Origin: Peptococcaceae bacterium UBA7702
GTDB taxonomy: Bacteria > Bacillota > Dehalobacteriia > UBA7702
Length of the DNA stretch: 64,000 nucleotides
Direction of reading: 5' to 3'
NCBI GenBank assembly: GCA_002482535.1
Contig: DLGE01000001.1
Coordinates: 62,001-126,000, forward strand
The notes under the pieces were generated by a model. The model worked only from the letters and a program-made list of their open reading frames with translations, ran no database searches and was not told the DNA's origin. This document shows positions 27,858 through 35,882 of the stretch, one piece after another. Position 1 is the first letter of the stretch. Every line of letters starts with the position of its first letter. The translations under genes and the position numbers were made by a program.

Positions 27858-27886
27858 AGGCGGACGAACCAACGAAGGAGATTGAA

Positions 27887-28930
27887 ATGCAAGCAAAAGA
27901 AATCATCGACGCCTTGAAAGAGACATCAAAGGTAAGCAAAGAAGATATCGTTACGCTGCTTAACATCGAAGCAGAGGAGGATTTGTCCTATTTGTTTCAG
28001 GCCGCTCAAGACGTACGCCGGCGGCACTTCGGCAATAAAGTGTTTTTATATGGCTTTGTCTACTTCTCCACTTATTGCAGAAACAACTGTAGTTTCTGCT
28101 TTTTCCGCCGGGACAACAACGATACGATCCGTTACCGGAAAAACCGTGAAGAAGTGATGGATATTGCCAAGGGTCTCGCCGATTCCGGCGTCCATGTCAT
28201 TGATTTGACATTGGGCGAAGACCCTGAACTGCATAAAGAAAATTTCAGTTCCATGCTGGAACTGGTCAGAGATATTCATCGGGAGATCGACCGTCCTGTG
28301 ATGATTTCTCCCGGAGTGATCAGCGACGAACTGATCGAAGCTTTCGCCAAGGAAAACGTGGAATTTTACGCCCTTTATCAGGAAACCTACAATCGGGAGC
28401 TTTTTCAAAAGCTCCGTCTGCATCAGGATTACGATGTTCGTATGCACGCCAAACAAAAGGCCCGCGCTTGCGGTATGCGTGTGGAGGAAGGTCTTATGAC
28501 CGGCCTTGGGGAAACCGTTGAGGATCTTGCCGACTCCCTTCTCAGCATGGAGCAGCAGGACTTTAGCCAGATTCGGGTGATGACCTTTGTACCCCAGAAC
28601 GGTACACCCATGGACGGTTACGAACCCCAAAACCACGATATGGAATTAAAGATCATCGCTTTGATGCGTCTGCTCAACCATAACGTACTGATTCCCGCTT
28701 CCCTTGACGTGGAAGGGATTGCCGGCCTGGAAAGCCGGATCAACGCCGGCTGCAACGTTGTGACTTCGATCATTCCGCCTACCGCGGGTTTGGCCGGGGT
28801 GGCCCAGAGTACCATGGACGTTGACGAGGGCTTCCGTACCGTAAAAGGGGTTACCCCCCGCCTTGAAAAGCTGGGGATGCGCGCCGCAACGATGGCGGAA
28901 TACAGAGAATGGCTGGCAGAAAACAAATGA
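27887..28930 (+). CDS. pylB: Methylornithine synthase PylB (radical SAM)
   Basis: 347 residues. The radical SAM triad C64-x3-C68-x2-C71 is in YCRNNCSFCFFRRDN. The barrel continues with LTLGEDPE, VMISPGVISDE and ALYQETYNRELFQKL, as in PylB and the related biotin synthase group. It isomerises L-lysine to (3R)-3-methyl-D-ornithine, the first step of pyrrolysine synthesis, in an anaerobic reaction that releases 5'-deoxyadenosine. A strong GAAGGAGATTG ribosome-binding site precedes it. It overlaps pylC by 4 bases. Its promoter is unclear, because the tRNA terminator lies just upstream. Confidence 0.96.
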   Translation: MQAKEIIDALKETSKVSKEDIVTLLNIEAEEDLSYLFQAAQDVRRRHFGNKVFLYGFVYFSTYCRNNCSFCFFRRDNNDTIRYRKNREEVMDIAKGLADSGVHVIDLTLGEDPELHKENFSSMLELVRDIHREIDRPVMISPGVISDELIEAFAKENVEFYALYQETYNRELFQKLRLHQDYDVRMHAKQKARACGMRVEEGLMTGLGETVEDLADSLLSMEQQDFSQIRVMTFVPQNGTPMDGYEPQNHDMELKIIALMRLLNHNVLIPASLDVEGIAGLESRINAGCNVVTSIIPPTAGLAGVAQSTMDVDEGFRTVKGVTPRLEKLGMRAATMAEYREWLAENK

Positions 28931-30123
28931 CGAAAGTATGTGTGGTCGGAGGCAGGCTTCAGGGGGTGGAAGCACTGTACCTCGCCGCCAAAGCGGGGAT
29001 GGAAACCGTCCTGATTGACAAGGAAAGTTCCCCTCTGGGCAAAGAAATTTGTGGTAGATTTCTTTGTAAAGATGTGTTACAATATAATACAGACTTAGTT
29101 AAAGTGCTGGAAGAGGCCGATTTTGTCCTCCCCGCGCTGGAGAATAAAGAGGCGTTAACCGTCTTAAAATATTTATCCGAACATCACGATATTCGTCTCA
29201 TTTATGATGAGCATGCCTATCAAATCTGTTCCTCAAAGCAAAGATCCGACGCCATGATGAAGGCCGTCGGTTTGCCGGTGCCCCTTCATTATCCCGGGGG
29301 GAAAGCGCCCTTTATCGTCAAACCAAGCGGTAAAAGCGGCAGCGAAGGGGTGCGTAAAATTGACTGTGAAGAGGAACTGAAAGCCTTTTTTGAAGATTAT
29401 GACAGGAAGGAATGGGTGACCGAAGAATACCTTACCGGCCCCTCCTATTCCCTTGAAGTCATGGGTATACCCGGTGATTACAGTACTTATCACGTGACAG
29501 AACTGCTGATGGATCCGGTTTACGATTGCAAACGCGTCCTGTCCTGTCCCGGTTTTCCCGCCAAAGAAAAAGCGCAGTTTGAGTCTTTGGCTGTGGCCCT
29601 TAGCGAGATGGTACGGCTCCACGGTATCATGGATGTGGAAGTTATCGAACATGACGGCGTTTTTAAGATCTTGGAAATCGACGCCAGAATTCCTTCCCAA
29701 ACGCCGATTACCGTTTATCATGCCACCGGCTGGAATCTCATGAGCGAGCTGGCCATAAAATTCGGGAAACAAAGGCACCGCAACAGCGTACTTTGGGACA
29801 AGGAAAAATACGTCGCCTTGGAACAGATTCAGGTGAACGGCAATCATGTTGCTGTGGTCGGAGAGCATAGGTTGGCTGATGCAGGGGTTTTATCTCACCT
29901 TTATCAATTCTGCGGCGCCGACGAGGCGCTCACCGACTATGCTCCCGGTAAAACGGTTTGGGCGGCGACGATGATCAACGTCGCCGGCAGCAAAAAGGAA
30001 TTGGAGATAAAAAGAAAGCAGATGCTTTTGGAGATCGAGAAAAGAATCGGCGGAGATATGAAATTTACCGACCCTTTTCCGGCGGATGATTTGTTTGTTC
30101 GTGCCTTAGCACAGCAGAAATAA
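28927..30123 (+). CDS. pylC: 3-methyl-D-ornithine-L-lysine ligase PylC
   Basis: 398 residues from ATG 28927, chosen because it overlaps the pylB stop as ATGA; an in-frame ATG at 28909 is inside pylB. The N-terminal domain starts KVCVVGGRLQGVEALYLAAKAG. An ATP-grasp domain follows, with FIVKPSGKSGSEGVRK, VTEEYLTGPSYSLEVMG and the Mg-binding ILEIDARIPSQTP. It joins methylornithine to the epsilon-amine of lysine with ATP. The end of the reading frame is 38 bases before the methyltransferase gene. Confidence 0.95.
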   Translation: MTKVCVVGGRLQGVEALYLAAKAGMETVLIDKESSPLGKEICGRFLCKDVLQYNTDLVKVLEEADFVLPALENKEALTVLKYLSEHHDIRLIYDEHAYQICSSKQRSDAMMKAVGLPVPLHYPGGKAPFIVKPSGKSGSEGVRKIDCEEELKAFFEDYDRKEWVTEEYLTGPSYSLEVMGIPGDYSTYHVTELLMDPVYDCKRVLSCPGFPAKEKAQFESLAVALSEMVRLHGIMDVEVIEHDGVFKILEIDARIPSQTPITVYHATGWNLMSELAIKFGKQRHRNSVLWDKEKYVALEQIQVNGNHVAVVGEHRLADAGVLSHLYQFCGADEALTDYAPGKTVWAATMINVAGSKKELEIKRKQMLLEIEKRIGGDMKFTDPFPADDLFVRALAQQK

Positions 30124-30161
30124 AGTACTTTATTAAAAAAGAACAAGGAGGAAATTCAAAC

Positions 30162-30974
30162 ATGTTAATCGTAGGTGAACTCATTAACTCAAGCCGTAAG
30201 GCAATCAAAGAAGCTGTAGAAGCAAAAGATGCAGCTTACATCCAGCAGATCGCGAAAGAACAGGCCGAAGCCGGTGCTGATTATATCGACGTTAACTGCG
30301 GTACTCAGTTCGGCAAGGAAGTCGAAACCATGGAATGGCTCGTTGAAACCATTTGCGAAGTCATCAAAGACAAACCCTTATGCATCGACAGCCCCGACGC
30401 GGCCGCTCTCGACGCCGGTCTCGCCTTGGTGAAAAAATTACAGCCTGATTTCCAACCCATGATCAATTCCATTAACTTCGAACAAGAACGCTATAAAGAA
30501 GTCCTTCCTTTGGTCACCAAATATGATGCCAAAATCGTTGCGCTTCTGATGGACGATACCGGTATTCCCGATAGCGCCGAAAAACGTTTGGCCGTTGCCG
30601 ACAATCTCTATAAAGGTCTCACCGAAGCCGGTGTTGCCGATGAAAACATCTACTTTGACCCGCTCATCCAGCCCATCAGCGTCAACGCTGAATTCGGCGT
30701 GCAGGTTCTTGACACCGTTGCCGGCCTTACCGCCAAATATCCCAAATGTCACAAAATGTGCGGCCTTTCCAACATCTCCTTCGGTCTCCCCAACAGAAAG
30801 ATCTTAAACAGCTTCTTTGTTGCCCAGACCATGGTTGTTGGCATGGACGGCTTCATCGTTAACCCCACCGATAAATTGATGATGGGTACCATCGCAGCCG
30901 GTACTGCTTTGATCGGCCAGGACGATTATTGCATGGGTTATCTGACCGCTTCCCGCAAAGGTCTCTACGACTAA
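30162..30974 (+). CDS. Methyl-tetrahydrofolate:corrinoid protein methyltransferase (MtgA/AcsE-type)
   Basis: 270 residues, pterin-binding TIM barrel. Family motifs are ADYIDVNCGTQFG, QPMINSINFEQERY and MCGLSNISFGLPNRKILNSFF; the latter binds the pterin and precedes a Phe-rich helix. Such enzymes pass a methyl group between a corrinoid protein and tetrahydrofolate; with MttB nearby the likely direction is corrinoid to THF. An excellent AAGGAGG site and a regular codon choice suggest strong expression. It lies inside the Pyl cluster, between pylC and pylSn. Assignment to MtgA rather than AcsE or MtvA is by context. Confidence 0.87.
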   Translation: MLIVGELINSSRKAIKEAVEAKDAAYIQQIAKEQAEAGADYIDVNCGTQFGKEVETMEWLVETICEVIKDKPLCIDSPDAAALDAGLALVKKLQPDFQPMINSINFEQERYKEVLPLVTKYDAKIVALLMDDTGIPDSAEKRLAVADNLYKGLTEAGVADENIYFDPLIQPISVNAEFGVQVLDTVAGLTAKYPKCHKMCGLSNISFGLPNRKILNSFFVAQTMVVGMDGFIVNPTDKLMMGTIAAGTALIGQDDYCMGYLTASRKGLYD

Positions 30975-30994
30975 TTGATACGGATGAACTGTGA

Positions 30995-31026
30995 AACAGG
31001 CGGAGTCAGGCTCCGCCTGTTTTTTT
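30995..31026 (+). terminator. Terminator in the leader of pylSn
   Basis: An 11-bp perfect stem (AACAGGCGGAG/CTCCGCCTGTT), a 5-base loop and a run of T. It ends about 15 bases before the pylSn start, leaving no room for a separate promoter. Confidence 0.9.
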
Positions 31027-31040
31027 CCACCAGGAGAATA

Positions 31041-31376
31041 ATGATGGCAGCCGATAGCAATAAACGCTACTACAGAAAACATGTGGATTTTTTCCGTCTT
31101 TTAGAAAAAATCAAACTGTGGCCCTCCCGCAACGGTACGTTGCACGGTATTCGGGAGATTCACTACAAAGGGGAATACGCCGAAATCACGACCCACTGCG
31201 GTCAAAGCTTTATGGTGCGGAATTCCAAAACCTCTCGGGCCGCCCGCTGGCTCCGGAACAAATGGATGCGGAATACCTGCAAAAAATGTAAAATCCCTGA
31301 TTGGAAATTGGAAAAGTATTCCAAAACCTACTTTACCCAAAGTTACGGTTCGGAATTGCAAGATAATAGGAAGTGA
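31041..31376 (+). CDS. pylSn: Pyrrolysyl-tRNA synthetase N-terminal tRNA-binding protein (PylSn)
   Basis: 111 residues from ATG 31041 (or 110 from 31044), with AGGAGAAT upstream; the frame is open back to 30975 but that part covers the terminator. It matches the N-terminal domain of archaeal PylS: KLWPSRNGTLHGI, THCGQSFMVRNSKTSRAARWLRNK and CKKCKIPDWKLEKY. The zinc ligands of the Methanosarcina domain are present as H35, C53, C80 and C83, with spacings of 18, 27 and 3. It binds tRNA-Pyl and is needed in cells for charging by PylSc, whose gene is 4.2 kb upstream. Confidence 0.95.
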   Translation: MMAADSNKRYYRKHVDFFRLLEKIKLWPSRNGTLHGIREIHYKGEYAEITTHCGQSFMVRNSKTSRAARWLRNKWMRNTCKKCKIPDWKLEKYSKTYFTQSYGSELQDNRK

Positions 31377-31422
31377 GGCTCTCTATCAAGGGGTGCTTCA
31401 TCAATGAACTCTATCACAAGGG

Positions 31423-31458
31423 AGTCGGTTTCTGAAAAAAAGCGGAAGCCGGCTTTTT
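31423..31458 (+). terminator. Terminator after pylSn
   Basis: AGTCGGTTTC pairs with GAAGCCGGCT (two G-U pairs) around a 12-base A-rich loop, followed by T residues. It ends the Pyl cluster; the remaining bases to 31566 hold no clear promoter for the next regulator. Confidence 0.7.
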
Positions 31459-31566
31459 CACGTTGGGCAGGATCTATGATCCCTCACCGACATGGTTGTG
31501 GCGAAAAGGGTTTTGCCGGAAAATGGAGAAATAGTTTCATAGAGTTTTGCAAAGGCGGCGCGATAT

Positions 31567-33012
31567 ATGGAAAAAAAGCGTACTTATGAAGAACTGTTGT
31601 GGGAAAACGAAATGCTTCGTTTTGCCATTGATAAAATTCATGAAGGTGTTTATATCACCGATGAAAACGGCGTGATCATCGCCTATAACCACTCCGTCGA
31701 AGAGACCGAGGGCTTTCAAAAGGAAGATGTTCTCTATAAAACAGAGAGCGAAGTCTATCAGGATTTGGTGGATTTCGATTATTTTACCTATGTCGATCCG
31801 GTGCGCAAATCACGAAAAGAATTAAAGGATTTTTATTATGAGTATAGCCTCGGTTATGGCAAAAAAACAGCGATTATTATGAGCCTGTACCCTTACATTG
31901 TTAACGGGAAATACAAGGGATACTGCAACATCGGCAGAAATATCAATCAGATCAAGGATTTTCTCATTGAAACCTTGGGCATGAGAAACCGTCAACAGCT
32001 GGAACAGGGGAATAAAACCAACGGAGCGCGGTATTTTTTTGAAGATATCATCGGCAAAAGTGATGTGATGAAGCGTACCGTCGCCCGGGCGAAACTGGTG
32101 GCGAAGCGGGATTCACCGGTCTTGATTTACGGTGAAACGGGAACCGGCAAAGAATTGATGGCTCAGAGTATCCATAACGGCAGCCTCTTTTTGGACGGGC
32201 CTTTTGTTTCCGTGAACTGCGCCGCCATTCCCGAAACTTTGCTGGAAAGTACGCTCTTTGGCGTCAGCAAAGGTTCCTTTACCGGAGCGGTAGAAGGGCC
32301 GGGTCTATTTGAACAGGCCAATGGCGGCACGATCTTTTTGGATGAGATCAATTCCATGCCCCTCAATTTGCAGCCGAAAATCTTACGGGTGATCCAGGAA
32401 AAAAATGTGCGCCGGGTTGGCGGGGACAGGGAGATTCCCATCAGCTGCCGCATCTTGAGCGCCGTCAACAAAGAGCCGCGGCAAGTATTGGAGGATGGAC
32501 TGATCCGCGACGATCTTTTCTTTCGTCTGGCGACCATTGAATTGAAAATTCCGCCTCTGCGGGATCGAAAAGAGGATATTGAATACCTGGTTTATAATTT
32601 TATTCACAAGTACAATGTGCGCTTTGGCCTATTTATGGAAGGGGTGTCGCCAACGCTCTTCAGTATTCTCATGGAATACGAATGGCCGGGGAACATCCGG
32701 GAATTGGAAAATATGGTGGAGAGCTCCATGAACTTAGTGGGCAGTGAGGATAAGATTTTGCGGCCCCATCATCTTTCCGACTATTTCCAGGAAAAGTTTT
32801 CCGATATGAAAAATGATGTCGCGGAGAAAGGAAAGCACGATATCAAAAAACAACTGCTCCATTATGAGCAGAAACTGATGACGGAATCGCTGCTCCGCAA
32901 TGATTACAATATCCTGAAGGTTGCAGAGGAATCTGGGATGACCAGGCAAAACGTCTACCAGCGGCTTAAAAAGTTGGGCATAGAGATCAGCAATAAAAAA
33001 TACATCGAGTAA
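31567..33012 (+). CDS. PAS domain sigma-54-dependent transcriptional activator (mttB-associated, copy 1)
   Basis: 481 residues, RocR-like layout. PAS sensor about 12-130 (IDKIHEGVYITDENGVIIAYN). AAA+ sigma-54 activator domain about 148-385, with Walker A GETGTGKE (about 189), the sigma-54 contact loop as GSFTGA (about 236) instead of the usual GAFTGA, DEINSMPL, and RDDLFFRLATIELKIPPLRDR. Fis-type HTH about 445-475 (LKVAEESGMTRQNVYQRLKKLG). It should bind upstream elements and activate the sigma-54 promoter at 33224. The PAS ligand is unknown. It is a close paralogue of the protein at 36982. Confidence 0.93.
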   Translation: MEKKRTYEELLWENEMLRFAIDKIHEGVYITDENGVIIAYNHSVEETEGFQKEDVLYKTESEVYQDLVDFDYFTYVDPVRKSRKELKDFYYEYSLGYGKKTAIIMSLYPYIVNGKYKGYCNIGRNINQIKDFLIETLGMRNRQQLEQGNKTNGARYFFEDIIGKSDVMKRTVARAKLVAKRDSPVLIYGETGTGKELMAQSIHNGSLFLDGPFVSVNCAAIPETLLESTLFGVSKGSFTGAVEGPGLFEQANGGTIFLDEINSMPLNLQPKILRVIQEKNVRRVGGDREIPISCRILSAVNKEPRQVLEDGLIRDDLFFRLATIELKIPPLRDRKEDIEYLVYNFIHKYNVRFGLFMEGVSPTLFSILMEYEWPGNIRELENMVESSMNLVGSEDKILRPHHLSDYFQEKFSDMKNDVAEKGKHDIKKQLLHYEQKLMTESLLRNDYNILKVAEESGMTRQNVYQRLKKLGIEISNKKYIE

Positions 33013-33099
33013 ATTTTACCGCATGTTTCCATATCATGTTTTTCCAGCATATCCAAGGATATGCTGTTTTTATTTGTTCCTTGTAAAAATAATATTGAT

Positions 33100-33174
33100 T
33101 TGTAATAAATATTTTACACGACAGTGCAGAGAAAAGAGACATGATCTGGGATATTTGTAAAAAATATTTTACAA
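33100..33174 (+). promoter_or_regulatory. Paired palindromic upstream activating sites for mttB
   Basis: Two 20-bp sites share the layout of 8-base arms around AATA. Site 2 (33155-33174) is a perfect palindrome, TTGTAAAA-AATA-TTTTACAA. Site 1 (33100-33119) has two arm mismatches. Their centres are 55 bp apart, about five helical turns, and lie about 60 and 115 bp upstream of the -24 box. A further half-site, TTGTAAAA, lies at 33081. They are the likely binding sites of the activator encoded just upstream. Confidence 0.7.
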
Positions 33175-33223
33175 AACAAAATATTATCCTTTTGTATGTC
33201 TGATTTAACAGGCGTTTTCATTT

Positions 33224-33239
33224 TGGCATGGGTATTGCA
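33224..33239 (+). promoter_or_regulatory. Sigma-54 (-24/-12) promoter of mttB
   Basis: TGGCATG at 33224-33230, four bases, TTGCA at 33235-33239, matching TGGCAYR-N4-TTGCW. It lies 42 bases before the mttB ATG. Confidence 0.88.
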
Positions 33240-33281
33240 TTACAAATAATTGAATTTTAAAAAATGATAGGAGGTTATTTT

Positions 33282-34748
33282 ATGAGAAGAAATCCTTATG
33301 CCGGATATGCGCCGAACATCGGTTGCAGCCTGAATCTTCTGAACGGGGTCAACTTAGAGCAAATCCATTTGGCCACCTTGGAAGTGCTGGAGGACGTTGG
33401 CATCCGCATTGACTGTGCAGAAGCTTTGGAGGTCTTTCGCAAAGCAGGCGCCCGTGTCGATGAAGCAGAAAAAATCGTACACATTCCCGCCTTTCTTGTG
33501 GAAGCTGCGGTGAAAATGGCGCCGAAACAATTCACCGTCGGCGGCCGCGATCCCAAAAACGATGTGGTCATCGCCACTGACCGCATCAGTTTTATTCCCT
33601 TTGGCGAAGGCGTCACCGTCGAGGACCCCTATACCGGTGAGATCCGGGAATCCACCAAGCAGGACGCTGCCCGGCTGGCCATCCTCACCGACGCCCTGGA
33701 CTCTTTTTCCTACAGTTTCGATACGGTGATCGCCCGGGACGTCGCTCCGGAAAGTCTGCCCCTCCATACTTTGGATGCCCAGGCCAACAATACCACAAAA
33801 TGCTTGTGGTCCTCGCCGGAAGGCGCCCGCAATGCTGAATACCTCATCGAAATGGGCCGTATCATCGCCGGCGGCAGTGACGCTTTGGCGAAAAAACCCG
33901 TACTCATGGGCGGCGGCTGCCCCATCAGCCCCCTGACCCTCTGCAAAGAGTACGCCGAATCGTTGATGGTCTACGCCAGAGCCAAGGTGCCTTTTCTCGA
34001 ACTCTCCATGGCTCTTTCCGGCGGTACTGCCCCGACAACCCTGGCCGGTACCCTCGTTACCCATAACGCCGAAGTTCTCGCCTCTGTGACGCTCTCCCAA
34101 CTGACCCAGGCCGGGGCGCCGGTGATCTACGGCAGCTCCACCACGAACCTGGATCTCAGAAAGGGTACCGCCACCGTGGGCAGCCCGGAATTGGCCATGA
34201 TCAACGCCGCCGTGGCGCAACTGGCCCGTTTTTATGAATTGCCCAGCTTTGTCGCGGGCGGGTAGACAGATTCCAAGGTTTCCGATTTACAGGCCGGTTA
34301 TGAAAAAACCCAGAGCTTCCTCTTTACGATGCTGGCAGGGGCCAACATCATTTACGGAGCCGGGATGCTCGAACTGGGTATGACCTTTAGTTACCGCCAG
34401 TATGTCGCCGACAATGAAATCATCCGTATGCTTTCCCGTATGCTCGCCGGCATTCCCACCGACGATACCCACCTGGCCGTGGATATCATCAAGGAAGTGG
34501 GCATCGGCGGTGAATTCCTGTCCCATGCCCATACCTTCCAGAACCTGAAACACAATATTTTCCCCGACCTCATCGACAGGGAAGACCGTACCACCTGGAA
34601 TGCCATGGGCGCCAAAACCTTCAGTGGCAAAGCCAATCAGCAGGCCATTGAGATTTTGGAAAACCATAAGGTAGCCCCGTTGCCCTGTGCCGATCAGCTC
34701 ACCGCTTTGATCCATGATGCCGAAAAGGAATTTGGCGTCATCAAATAA
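33282..34748 (+). CDS. mttB: Trimethylamine methyltransferase MttB with an in-frame amber (pyrrolysine) codon
   Basis: 488 residues when the TAG at 34263-34265 is read as pyrrolysine (residue 328). Without read-through it would stop at 327, and the remaining 160 codons continue in the same frame with clear homology to the paralogue at 38632. I prefer ATG 33282 over 33264 because AGGAGGT sits 6 bases before it. The context G-G-Pyl-T-D-S-K matches the Pyl site of MttB near residue 334 of the Methanosarcina enzyme. It transfers a methyl group from trimethylamine to a corrinoid protein. No corrinoid protein gene follows; EamA transporters do. Confidence 0.95.
34263..34265 (+). other. In-frame UAG decoded as pyrrolysine in mttB
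   Basis: TAG at codon 328 with open homologous sequence on both sides, in a locus that carries all pyl genes and tRNA-Pyl(CUA). The codon sits between GGG and ACA. No frameshift or substitution is needed to join the two halves. Confidence 0.95.
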
Positions 34749-34781
34749 GCGGCGTTTGGTGGCCGTTGCAATATTGAAGCT

Positions 34782-34809
34782 GATTCCCCGTGGCTTGCTG
34801 CGGGGAATC
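34782..34809 (+). terminator. Hairpin between mttB and the first EamA transporter gene
   Basis: A perfect GATTCCCCG/CGGGGAATC stem with a 10-base loop, followed by TCTCCCCCC rather than T residues. It may be a partial terminator or an mRNA-stabilising hairpin. Confidence 0.45.
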
Positions 34810-34838
34810 CTCTCCCCCCATTTGAAAGGAGGTAACAT

Positions 34839-35813
34839 ATGAGTACAAATCAAGCGAAAAAGGTCGGTTCCGCCTGCGGTATTGTCTCCGGCGTCGCCTA
34901 TGGTTTTTACGGCATTTTTTCTTCCCTGTTGTTGGCTGCGGGGATTAGCCAAAATGCCGTTGTCGCCTTGCCGGCTCTGGCTCTGGCGGTCTTTTTCGGG
35001 ATAAAGGTTTTGTTCAAACCCCATGTAATGAAGGAAATTCCTTGGAAAATTTATCTGCTTTTGATTTTACAGGGAGGTATTGTCGCTACGGCGATGAATT
35101 TTGCCTATACCCATGCTTATGCTTCGGGGATGCCCGTGGGCGTGGTTGCCATCGTTGCTTTTTGTAACGTCATCGTGGTGATGATCCTCTCCTTTTTTGT
35201 CCTCAGCTATCGATTTACCCTGCCTAAAATCATCGCCATTGTTTTGGCGGTCTTCGGCGTTTCCCTCGTCATTGGCGTGGTCGGGGGCGGCGGTAACATC
35301 GGTACCTACACCGCCATCGGCCTCATGTGGACGCTGCTGATTCCGCTTTTTTATGGCATTAACGTCGTGATCAATACTTACGCTCTGGTCAAAGGCACAG
35401 ACTCCGACGCGGTTTTATTGATTGCCCAAGGCAGCTCTTTGATCGTCGTGCTGATTTTTATGATTCACCCCATTGCGCTGTTTCAGGATATCTTTGGCCA
35501 TCTGGGCGGCGATTTGATTGCCTGGGTTGCCTTCCTTGGTTTCTGTCTGATCCCTCATGCCCTTTGCTATGGGATGATGCAGGAATCTTTGAAACGGATC
35601 GATCCCACGATCTATCAGATTTTGATGTCCCTCGACCCGGTTACCGCTTTGACCTTAGGGATCATCATTATGAGTCAGGCCGTTTCCGGCTTACAAATCG
35701 TCGGCATTGGCATTGTGCTGGCGGCGGTGATCTTTATTACGGTAATGGACGGACGTGAAGCAAAGGCTGTCAGCGCCGGGGTGGAAGAGGTTGCTTTGGA
35801 ACAGGGCGAATAA
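34839..35813 (+). CDS. EamA/DMT-family transporter, copy 1
   Basis: 324 residues, about ten transmembrane helices in two similar halves, as in the drug/metabolite transporter superfamily. Recognisable elements include ASGMPVGVVAIVAFCNVIVVM in the first half and LMSLDPVTALTLGIIIM, the usual last-helix signature, in the second. AAAGGAGGTAAC precedes the ATG. It lies 90 bases after mttB and is probably co-transcribed from the sigma-54 promoter. A substrate such as trimethylamine or a methylated quaternary amine is inferred from position only; the family moves many small metabolites in either direction. Confidence 0.85.
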   Translation: MSTNQAKKVGSACGIVSGVAYGFYGIFSSLLLAAGISQNAVVALPALALAVFFGIKVLFKPHVMKEIPWKIYLLLILQGGIVATAMNFAYTHAYASGMPVGVVAIVAFCNVIVVMILSFFVLSYRFTLPKIIAIVLAVFGVSLVIGVVGGGGNIGTYTAIGLMWTLLIPLFYGINVVINTYALVKGTDSDAVLLIAQGSSLIVVLIFMIHPIALFQDIFGHLGGDLIAWVAFLGFCLIPHALCYGMMQESLKRIDPTIYQILMSLDPVTALTLGIIIMSQAVSGLQIVGIGIVLAAVIFITVMDGREAKAVSAGVEEVALEQGE

Positions 35814-35882
35814 AAGTGTGAAAAATAATCGGTAAAAAAACATGAAAACATATGAAAGAAAGAATACATTGAGGTGGTTATT

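Noticed and set aside
30975..31040. Longer pylSn start at 30975
   Set aside because: These codons cover the terminator hairpin and lack a ribosome-binding site; AGGAG precedes 31041.
31404..31589. A 61-codon open frame between pylSn and the first activator
   Set aside because: It spans the pylSn terminator and overlaps the activator start; no ribosome-binding site or similarity to a known small protein.
33264..34265. mttB as a 333-residue complete protein followed by a separate small gene at 34329-34748
   Set aside because: The two parts are in the same frame, separated only by TAG, and together match the full-length paralogue; the pyl genes next door explain the codon.
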